DNA of 64,000 nt from positions 32,940,909 through 33,004,908 of the forward strand of contig NC_091147.1 of NCBI RefSeq assembly GCF_041381155.1, in the 5' to 3' direction. Positions 47,301 to 58,300 of this stretch are shown here, one piece after another. Positions within the stretch are counted from its first letter, which is position 1. Each line of letters begins with the position of its first letter. The notes beneath the pieces are model-generated. The model did no database searches. It worked only from the letters and a program-made list of their open reading frames with translations, and was not told the origin of the DNA. This DNA comes from Argopecten irradians (Eukaryota; Mollusca; Bivalvia; Pectinida; Pectinidae). A program made the translations under genes and the position numbers.

Positions 47301-50145
47301 TGTTACCCGGATCATACTGTTGTTCGCTTCCTACTTACATACGTTTGTAAGGTTGTTACCCGGATCATACTGTTGTTCGCTTCCTACTTACATACGTTTG
47401 TAAGGTTGTTACCCGGATCATACTGTTGTTCGCTTCCTACTTACATACGTTTGTAAGGTTGTTACCCGGATCATACTGTTTGATATTACGTCGCTTCCTA
47501 CTTACATACGTTTGTAAGGTTGTTACCCGGATCATACTGTTGTTCGCTTCCTACTTACATACGTTTGTAAGGTTGTTACCCGGATCATACTGTTGTTCGC
47601 TTCCTACTTACATACGTTTGTAAGGTTGTTACCCGGATCATACTGTTGTTCGCTTCCTACTTACATACGTTTGTAAGGTTGTTACCCGGATCATACTGTT
47701 GTTCGCTTCCTACTTACATACGTTTGTAAGGATGTTACCCGGATCATACTGTTGTTCGCTTCCTACTTACATACGTTTGTAAGGTTGTTACCCGGATCAT
47801 ACTGTTGTTCGCTTCCTACTTACATACGTTTGTAAGGTTGTTACCCGGATCATACTGTTGTTCGCTTCCTACTTACATACGTTTGTAAGGTTGTTACCCG
47901 GAATCATACTGTTGTTCGCTTCCTACTTACATACGTTTGTAAGGTTGTTACCCGGATCATACTGTTGTTCGCTTCCTACTTACATACGTTTGTAAGGTTG
48001 TTACCCGGATCATACTGTTGTTCGCTTCCTACTTACATACGTTTGTAAGGTTGTTACCCGGATCATACTGTTGTTCGCTTCCTACTTACATACGTTTGTA
48101 AGGTTGTTACCCGGATCATACTGTTGTTCGCTTCCTACTTACATACGTTTGTAAGGTTGTTACCCGGATCATACTGTTGTTCGCTTCCTACTTACATACG
48201 TTTGTAAGGTTGTTACCCGGATCATACTGTTGTTCGCTTCCTACTTACATACGTTTGTAAGGTTGTTACCCGGATCATACTGTTGTTCGCTTCCTACTTA
48301 CATACGTTTGTAAGGTTGTTACCCGGATCATACTGTTGTTCGCTTCCTACTTACATACGTTTGTAAGGTTGTTACCCGGATCATACTGTTGTTCGCTTCC
48401 TACTTACATACGTTTGTAAGGTTGTTACCCGGATCATACTGTTGTTCGCTTCCTACTTACATACGTTTGTAAGGTTGTTACCCGGATCATACTGTTGTTC
48501 GCTTCCTACTTACATACGTTTGTAAGGTTGTTACCCGGATCATACTGTTGTTTCGCTTCCTACTTACATACGTTTGTAAGGTTGTTACCCGGATCATACT
48601 GTTGTTCGCTTCCTACTTACATACGTTTGTAAGGTTGTTACCCGGATCATACTGTTGTTCGCTTCCTACTTACATACGTTTGTAAGGTTGTTACCCGGAT
48701 CATACTGTTGTTCGCTTCCTACTTACATACGTTTGTAAGGTTGTTACCCGGATCATACTGTTGTTCGCTTCCTACTTACATACGTTTGTAAGGTTGTTAC
48801 CCGGATCATACTGTTGTTCGCTTCCTACTTACATATGTTTGTAAGGTTGTTACCCGGATCATACTGTTGTTCGCTTCCTACTTACATACGTTTGTAAGGT
48901 TGTTACCCGGATCATACTGTTGTTAGCTTCCTACTTACATACGTTTGTAAGGTTGTTACCCGGATCATACTGTTGTTCGCTTCCTACTTACATACGTTTG
49001 TAAGGTTGTTACCCGGATCATACTGTTGTTCGCTTCCTACTTACATACGTTTGTAAGGTTGTTACCCGGATCATACTGTTGTTCGCTTCCTACTTACATA
49101 CGTTTGTAAGGTTGTTACCCGGATCATACTGTTGTTCGCTTCCTACTTACATACGTTTGTAAGGTTGTTACCCGGATCATACTGTTGTTCGCTTCCTACT
49201 TACATACGTTTGTAAGGTTGTTACCCGGATCATACTGTTGTTCGCTTCCTACTTACATACGTTTGTAAGGTTGTTACCCGGATCATACTGTTGTTCGCTT
49301 CCTACTTACATACGTTTGTAAGGTTGTTACCCGGATCATACTGTTGTTCGCTTCCTACTTACATACGTTTGTAAGGTTGTTACCCGGATCATACTGTTGT
49401 TCGCTTCCTACTTACATACGTTTGTAAGGTTGTTACCCGGATCATACTGTTGTTCGCTTCCTACTTACATACGTTTGTAAGGTTGTTACCCGGATCATAC
49501 TGTTGTTCGCTTCCTACTTACATACGTTTGTAAGGTTGTTACCCGGATCATACTGTTGTTCGCTTCCTACTTACATACGTTTGTAAGGTTGTTACCCGGA
49601 TCATACTGTTGTTCGCTTCCTACTTACATACGTTTGTAAGGTTGTTACCCGGATCATACTGTTGTTCGCTTCCTACTTACATACGTTTGTAAGGTTGTTA
49701 CCCGGATCATACTGTTGTTCGCTTCCTACTTACATACGTTTGTAAGGTTGTTACCCGGATCATACTGTTGTTCGCTTCCTACTTACATACGTTTGTAAGG
49801 TTGTTACCCGGATCATACTGTTGTTCGCTTCCTACTTACATACGTTTGTAAGGTTGTTACCCGGATCATACTGTTGTTCGCTTCCTACTTACATACGTTT
49901 GTAAGGTTGTTACCCGGATCATACTGTTGTTCGCTTCCTACTTACATACGTTTGTAAGGTTGTTACCCGGATCATACTGTTGTTCGCTTCCTACTTACAT
50001 ACGTTTGTAAGGTTGTTACCCGGATCATACTGTTGTTCGCTTCCTACTTACATACGTTTGTAAGGATGTTACCCGGATCATACTGTTGTTCGCTTCCTAC
50101 TTACATACGTTTGTAAGGTTGTTACCCGGATCATACTGTTGATAT
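44362..50145. repeat. 5.8-kb minisatellite, 53-bp unit, ~109 copies
   Basis: Unit TACTTACATACGTTTGTAAG GTTGTTACCCGGATCATACT GTTGTTCGCTTCC. Copies are almost identical; I saw fewer than a dozen single changes (for example near 44612, 46091, 46230, 47479, 47731, 47900, 48551, 48835, 48924 and 50065). Each unit contains a near-palindrome (TTACATACGTTTGTAA) and a CCCGG site. One internal unit at about 47479-47492 carries TTGATATTACGTC, which otherwise marks the right-hand edge of the array at 50138-50151. Confidence 0.98.
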
Positions 50146-50151
50146 TACGTC

Positions 50152-52219
50152 TTTGATCCATACACACGTCCACGTTGGTTAGAGATTCTCGATTTGTTTT
50201 TATTCTTCTTTAGTTTTGTTTCGTCATGCATCGATATATTTTAATGTCCTTACAGCCCATCTCCGTTAAACAGCCACCTTTAGTACGAACAGGGGCATTA
50301 TAACGTTATAACGAGGGTTGCGAACATAATAAATTGTGGAAAAACTAACATGCATGAAAATAACGCGGAAATATCATAATTACATGATGTACTATAGACC
50401 AAGAGTTTTTCCGGTCCATAACTCACAAACTTTTAAGTTAGCTATTTGAAACATTGTGTTTAAATCGGGCTATACTCCTACCTGTGCCTCTCATTATTAG
50501 GGAAATCCCATTTTCGATATTGTCTCCATTACTCTAGAAACATTATAAATTCTAACGTAGAACAACACCAATCTCTACCGAGATATGTATTAAACCATGA
50601 AACACACTTGTGTTCTACATCAAACATATTCTAATTATAGGCGTCATGCTTTGTGGTACTTTTGTTTGTTTTCATAAGCGATATAAGCAAAGTTTACTTT
50701 CTTTTACCTAATGTTGTTTAGGAGATATGTAAAGCAAGAAGTTCAAGTCCTCGACGATTCATTATGAAGATTGTCTGTTCTGACCTCTATTCAGATCATA
50801 GACTCCAGAAGAATATAGTTTAATGTTTATGGGTGTCTTGTGTAACTCAGGTCATAAGGTAGTGATACATGTATAAAACTTTCCACATATAACACCGATA
50901 AGTGATTTCAAATTAATAAATATTTATTCATTTCTTCCTGAAAACGACAATGAGTTCAAATAAACTTTGGATATTACATACATACGCATCTAGGGTATAG
51001 TGACTCTATGCTATATAACCTACACACATGTACATTTACGTTAATTATACCTACATAACGGTATCCGCTTTGTCAGCCAGATCAGAAATAGAACTTACAC
51101 TACGCCTTAAATCTTATAATATAGGCATTACTACTTTGCATAAATCATACTTAAATAAAAAAACAACGATTTTCGGTATATCGAAATCAACAGTATGGTG
51201 AAATGTAACCTTCTTTCTTAAGAGTTTTAACATAGAAGGAAACATTAATTTTTGCCTTTTGACACTTCGTATTTCAAAGTCAATAAAACATTAATTCGTC
51301 TTTAGATTTTACATTGTTGTTTGTCATTATTGAACCCAGACAATACCAGTACAATGTATACACTTGATAAATCTATTGGAGATGCGAGTTCAGCTGGCAG
51401 AATCACATGCCTGTCTGCATTTTGAAATACGATGTACCGTTGAGCTTTACTTACTCAAACAAACACATCTAACTCGAACATTGTTGGTATTTTGTGGGTC
51501 CGGACGTAATTTTCACAACCAAATGTAAACGTCAAACATATGTTCTGTATTAAAATTGATATATTGAATAATGTTCCAATTTCTACGCGAATGTTTAAAT
51601 AACTAAATTAATAATGTCTCCAGTCGCTCTCTTTGTAAACAACAATCGAGAGCATTTCTTTATAAAAAAAACGTTTTGATGGATGTTTGGTAACTTTAAT
51701 GACTTTATTCCAGAGACACAATAAACATTTTTTAATTCAATTTAAAAAGCGTATACATTCATTAACCTTTCACTTACTTGTTTGTTTATTTTATAACTTC
51801 AAAATAATTTCACCAGCACAGACATTTTTTTTCTTTACAACGCTGTAAGCATGCCAAATACGAACTGTGAGGTGACCTAGCTTCAAGATAAACACTGCAG
51901 AAGTTAGGTGTTATCTCCTGTGATTATAACAAGTCATTAAAGCTGTATATTACGACACTGACTTCATATGAGTGAATGCTTTCTATGACAACATTAAGAC
52001 AACATGATGAATAGGATTTCCTAGAATTATCTCGTAAAAATATCATTAGTTTATCCTTTAATATATCTCTAGATGTATAATAGAATATCTCTAAATGTAT
52101 AATAGAATATCTCTAAATGTATAAAAACTATCTCGTTATACCATTCTGATGTTGTATTTACGTGACTGATGGACTGCTGATATGAAAAGTACAGATATGC
52201 ATTTTTGTAAACATTAAAA
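50152..52219. other. Downstream region of MAO
   Basis: No second gene was seen. On the minus strand AATAAA occurs at 51785-51790 and 51704-51709, about 430 and 510 bp past the MAO stop, so part of this is probably the MAO 3' UTR. Confidence 0.5.
51785..51790 (-). terminator. Candidate MAO polyadenylation signal
   Basis: AATAAA on the minus strand, about 430 bp beyond the MAO stop. A second hexamer lies at 51704-51709. Neither can be preferred without transcript data. Confidence 0.35.
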
Positions 52220-52366
52220 TTATCCCTTTAAGTGTTTAGAGTATATGTACGCTCCTACTCCGACTGTTGCCCCGATAGACACCAGACCCATGAACGCCAG
52301 AAAGCCTCCAACACTGGGCGAATTCCGCTCCCAAAATGACGTCTCGAACGGTCTGGGCAGTATTTT
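52220..52366 (-). CDS. MAO: MAO last exon: C-terminal membrane anchor
   Basis: Encodes [18 protein letters not shown] followed by a hydrophobic helix ([20 protein letters not shown]) and a short basic tail SKHLKG. The FWERNSPSV segment aligns with the conserved F-x-ERxLPSV of vertebrate MAO, just before the helix that anchors the enzyme in the outer mitochondrial membrane. This tail marks the gene as a true MAO, not a soluble amine oxidase. Confidence 0.95.
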   Translation of the reverse strand, partial: KILPRPFETSFWERNSPSVGGFLAFMGLVSIGATVGVGAYIYSKHLKG

Positions 52367-55300
52367 CTGTAACACAAATTACCGATGTTACACAGGCTAT
52401 TGAACTGATTAATATGTTGAAATACAATTTTATCTAAATTTAATCAAAGCTATTTGAAAAATAAATTAAAACAATTGGTAAAATCGTTGGGAGGTTTTCA
52501 AATAATCAACGATATGTTGAGTTTATTTCAGTCTTTGTGTAATACAGAGTTAACTTATATTTGTGGTAGTCATGGGACGTGACGTCACATGTTTTAGAAA
52601 TATTTACGTAACTAATGAAGTTCAATCATTGTCTACCAGCACGAGCAGATATATTTCTGTAATATGCAAAGACGTAACTTAATTCATTTTTATTCAAAAT
52701 GCATTATATGTACCTTGTGTTCTGGCTCAGTAGTCCAAATTTGGTCCTCACGTATTTTGCCCAATCTGTGTAGAATCTGAAAATACAATCATTACCATAT
52801 AGAACTGTATGAAAAAGAATGCGAATGAAGTTCGATCTTGAAAGTTACCGGTTTCCGATATTTCCAAAATGTTCACTGTAGTCACTAACTATTATGTATT
52901 TTGAAAACACATGCACAAAATGTGCAGGTGTACACTAACTGGAAATGGGAGGCTCATTGGAATAAAAATCCGAAAAAGAAAAAAAAAAATCCATAAATTC
53001 CCTTTATAAATCACGTGTGAGACATCCAAAATCCGGTATTTCACTGCATGACAACAAATTGTTTCTAATTTTAGAGGAAACGTGCAATGAAGCTGATACA
53101 ATCTGATTATGTCTGAAAACAAAAAATGTATTATTTTCCTAATCAATTAATAATTGCGAGCAAAGTTGTAGTATTTGATAAAAATAGACCTTCCAATAGT
53201 TTGGTAATTAGATGACAGCTTTACTGGTTTCATATATTTATTTAATATTCAACATCTTTTGGTGACATAAAATTGTAAATAGTTACAAAATATATTTGGT
53301 GTACAAAAACCGGAAGTTGGTGTATCACTTCGGTAAAATTATGACGTTGCTAAAAATACACCTCAAAAGTTTCGCATTTGTTGGTTTCAAGACTCTGTAA
53401 AAAGTTCATATTTAATTTTTCAACTACACATTTTCATTCATAATTTTCAGAAAAGCATATTTTTGAGAATATGACATCGTTTTACGAAATTAAACTTTAA
53501 TTTGATATAGTTTTGGATAAAAAATGAATCCTAGTGTACACTTCGGGAGGGCAACATTGAATCATTCATACATGTAGCACATGCCCCTGTCATAGGACTC
53601 CAGAATGCACCTTTTTAAATTGGTTTGTGGGCAAAATTCAATAGTATATGTAACAGGTCCTTTTTTGAAATATGCAATTGTGTAATTTAAATCAACACAA
53701 CTCCTAAATATAACGATACCATCGATTGCCAGAATTTGACATTTGTTTTAAGATAAAGAGTGATATTCCTGCCCAGTCTAGGTTGTCACTCGAAACAAAG
53801 CTTCCAAAACAGTACCTTATAATGCCATTCCACACCCTAAATATAGCGAGTTACCTCTCTTGCAGATCGTTCTCCAGCCTGTATAGCGCCGTCCATGTAA
53901 CCAGACCAAGCAGTAGCAGTTTCGGTCCCAGCAAAATAGATTTTATCAAATGGTCGACGCATTTCCCTGTTCATTAATTATGTAATGTGTAAGAAGATGC
54001 TGCAAACTTATGTTTGAAACCAATCAAACTGTTAACATGCTCGAAAATACAAAATATATATATATAAAACAACTCAACATATTAATAGAGAAGCAATGAT
54101 CGACGTTATTTTAAGTGATCGTTTCTTTCGAACATCAACATATTATTTGTATCAAGGATAAATTAGCACTATGATATTCAAACAGAATTTACGTACTGGC
54201 CAAACTTGGTGAGGAATCCTGGTGGCATCATAACAGTATAACAGCCCCCTGACCATTGTTCAGCTAACCAATTGTATTCCTCGTAGTGGACAGGCTACAA
54301 AGATAAACATACTGAAAACATGCTGAAAAAAATATTTTGCAGTATCTTATTCTCTCAAAAACATGTTATCATCTTATAGCTTCGCTGTAAAATATCATAT
54401 GTTCTACTATAATAATGGCATGGCCATATCTTTAAGACACACCCACAGGAAATCGGAAATTCCACGTGTTTTTCATTAAATTATTAGGGTTAAATTGAAT
54501 CTAATTTTATATTAAAGCAAAAATCCGAGTGTTCTTCCATCACAAGCCACAAATGCCATATTCAGTGTGTACTCTCTTTATATATCGATTTGCGGCTTAT
54601 TCAGATTTTGGTGTTATGTATTAAAGGCCCGGTCTTACTTGCATAAATGCAATACTTTGATTACATTTCATCTTAATCGCTATGAAAGCTTCATTCTGAT
54701 CGCTCGGAATTACCGAAGGAAAACGACGCAGATCGTATTTGCATAGGTACAAGTACAAGTAACCTACGGTATCATACCGCAACCTAATGTAGGCTGTTTA
54801 CGTGAGTAACCGACGATATGACTGAATTTAAGTCTAATTTATTCTTTCGCATGCGATAGCATTAAGATTAAGATGTGATTTTACAAATCCGAAAACAAAA
54901 TACCCTCTCCTCCACAAAAAAAAATCTTACATGAAGCGCCTCGTCTGTTTGGAATACTTTCGAGTACATTTCACAAATTCTGCGCTTCCTCTCATCAGCT
55001 GACAGGTAAGACAGTTTTCTGGCTTTATCAGCGAGAACAAATCTAGAAAAGATAAACAACATAATTATGTCATTTACCATATTTTGAAATCTGATAATCG
55101 AAGAAAATGTAAAATGAAAAATATTAACTGAAATTAAATAACATGTGAAGTAAAGAACCTTGCCTACATGTATCTATTTACATTAGCATACAAAATCAAA
55201 TGAAGGGGGAACTACTCCCGCTATTTCACGGTAATATAAGTGTTAGTTTCACTTCTTACGAAAAGAATTTTGCAAATTAGTATTTTTGTCAATATTTTTT

Positions 55301-58300
55301 GGTTTACCGATAGTTTTATGATAAGCTTTGTACATTGAGAAATATGGTTGATCAGGAGTTCAAGACGTTTTTTAAAATAATAATTGTAATAGCCAATGTT
55401 TCCAGATAAACTAAAATGCTTCACCGCCGAGAGAGCAGAAACGATAATTATCATTCGAACAATATGTTCAATCATCATGAATATATATGTTTAATACACA
55501 CAAAAATGAAACAAAGTAATTCCATATAGGACATGTTGCTGTGGGGTTTTTTCGGAACGCAGTTAATTATGTTGAATATTTTTATCCTGAAGTAAAATGA
55601 GAAGCGCAAACTTTTCAATGGTGGTAATTGTGTAAGTAACGTTTGTAACTGAAGAACACTACCAATTCGTCTGCTCCTGGTTTTGATAGAGAAAATTATT
55701 AATTGTCAGCGGGGAAGAATCTTTATTAGAATTATTTCATAAGTTGATAGTGCCACTACCAGCTGAATAAATACATATGTGATTGTTTTTTATTTCCTTT
55801 CAATTTGACCATACTGAATCTATGTTTATATTAAAAAAAACATACGACATTAATGCAGGTTTTCCGCCTTCCGGTTTGACGTCATCAAGTGTATAGTTAA
55901 TTATGGACTCTTCATCATCGATCATAGCTGAGCCGCAGTAGCCTGTTGGGGATAGATATCTTATATTCATCTTCATTTCCAAAATGCTGACAATGCAAGT
56001 TTAAAAACTTGTACTTTATGTTGAAAATTATTCTGAGTTGGTACATATGTGCATCCTTTTCAAAATAAATAGTTGTAGTATTGTTTTATTTATCAGAGAC
56101 AGACACATAAGACACATATTAAGTCTTTCAAATTCCATCTGAATATATGATTTGAATGATGACTGATTTGGTAAAATAATTTGCCGATTGAAATGGTATT
56201 TTAATAATATAATTAGGTTGAATTATGCTGTCTATCAAGCACGATTTGATGACATCATAAACAGTCGTTTTTGAATGATAATATTTTTGTGGTTAGAATT
56301 ACATATTGGAAAAAAAATATTAATCTATGTCAAGATGAACTGAAAGTTACTTCACTTTGTGTTAAATATTCAAACATTTCTTTTTTATCAGAATATCGTA
56401 CACAGCACTGGTCACTATAAAGGTGGACTTATGTGCGGCGTGGACATTTTCGCTTATTTTTTTAAGCGAACATACCAACCAATGCAAATTTTGACATTTA
56501 ATTAATAAGAGTATAGATGGTCGTCACATCGCGAACAGTTTGAGAGAAAACGTAGCGAACATATCATCACTCAAAAATATCCATGTTAACAGTATGTTGT
56601 GTATAATTTACCTCGCTCCCGCCAGAAAGGTTTGGAGTAGTAGGTGAAGGTTTTGATGACAGATCCCATGGGGACCCTCTGTATCATCTGGTTACGAAGG
56701 GCCGGAAGTGGAGGGTCAAAGGTCATTTTACTCTGTAGTGGTAGGGGCACGGCACTTATCACATAGCTAGCCTGAAACAAAGGAGTTTTAATTGGAGTGA
56801 TCGGAATGATACAAACAATCAAACAGAAACAAAAACAAATATTGTATATTTTATATTAATCTTGACCATGTGTAAGATGAGCTACTAAGCTCAACATGTA
56901 ATCAAGTTTAAATAAGTCTATTACTATTATTATTTGGTTTGGTTTATCTATTTTAAACTAACAAAAAATAGAAAAGAGTACAGAAACAATACCAGACAGA
57001 CAGAAGGAGAAATACTAAAAACAAAAGAAAACATACAAAAGAAAACATAGTAAATAGGACATAAACAAAGGGAGAAATAGTAAAAACACCAACAAAACAA
57101 AATAGCAAATAAACAATACAACAACAGCTTCATCCATATACTTGATTCGTCCAGTCTACGAGAGAGTTGTTAGAGACTTCAACGTAAACGACAAGACAAA
57201 CAAATGATCCAGTACGATCCAGTGTATGAATCACCAGGATGTCTGGGCCATTCTGCAGATGAAGCAGTGTCATCGATTTGTATTTATAGTGTAAGACCAT
57301 TTGTCTGTTTAGAATGCCATCAGCTGTCAACTAGATTTTCAATAACCACATAACGGCATGCGTGTGAAGTTGAATCTCTGGCTAAGGAACTGACAAAAAG
57401 CAAAGTTAAGAGAAAAACACGTTTGATTTACGTAACATTGAGATAATTATATGCAATATTTTGACATGGCAAAATTTAGCAATCACTTAATGTGTTTTCT
57501 TTAAACAAAAATGTGAAAAAGATGTCCTGGATTTTTTATCTCCTCACCTGATATTTGTTACCCTGTGTGTCGAAGACCTTCACTGTGTTTTTGTCTTGTT
57601 GTATCTGGCAAACTGGTTTTGACAGTAAAACTCTGTCTAGATAATAATACAAAATAGCAAAAATATACAATTAAACAATGTGAAAGTCTGAATGGTTCTA
57701 ATAACCTTTTGTATGTGCAGAACATATCAAATAATAATGTTAACTTCTTTATTTTTGCGAGATTCAAATTTTCATGTAAATTTGCGAGAGAATGCTAAGA
57801 AGAATTCAAATCATTCGCAAATATTTGTATAAGTATGAGTTTTATGTAAGTGCACATATATTACATATCATGGAGTTGCTAAATAGTGTTTCTACCACAA
57901 TAGTCAGTGTTATTCAACTCTCATGGTATCAAATAAACGATGCAGCTGTTGATTAACAATTTGTTTATACCACACGTGGTTTAAACTCTGTACGCATTCT
58001 GATTGGCTGACACGATGAACTTTGACCGAACCATGTCTTTCTCAGTGTCGTATCATCATGTGTCAACGTCATCAATAATCGAGTGACGTCATGCTACGCT
58101 GTGATCGCCGCTTGGCGCCAAAACTGCTGTTGGATTGCGTACTTATCCTCCTCGTATTTCTATCGGCTAAAATAGGATATTATTGTGGTAGAAACAGGTC
58201 ACACGACTCGTGGTTGTTGGATATGGAATTTATTCCACACTCGTAAGTTTTTTTAAAAGTTACAAAAGACACTCGCTAAAGCTCGTGTCTTTTGCAGCTT

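Noticed and set aside
46049..47623. Short plus-strand frames reading FASYLHTFVRLLPGSY
   Set aside because: Unit translations of the 53-bp array. They stop wherever the unit phase changes.
53726..53977. Plus-strand 83-codon frame
   Set aside because: Antisense to the MAO exon at 53966-53855.
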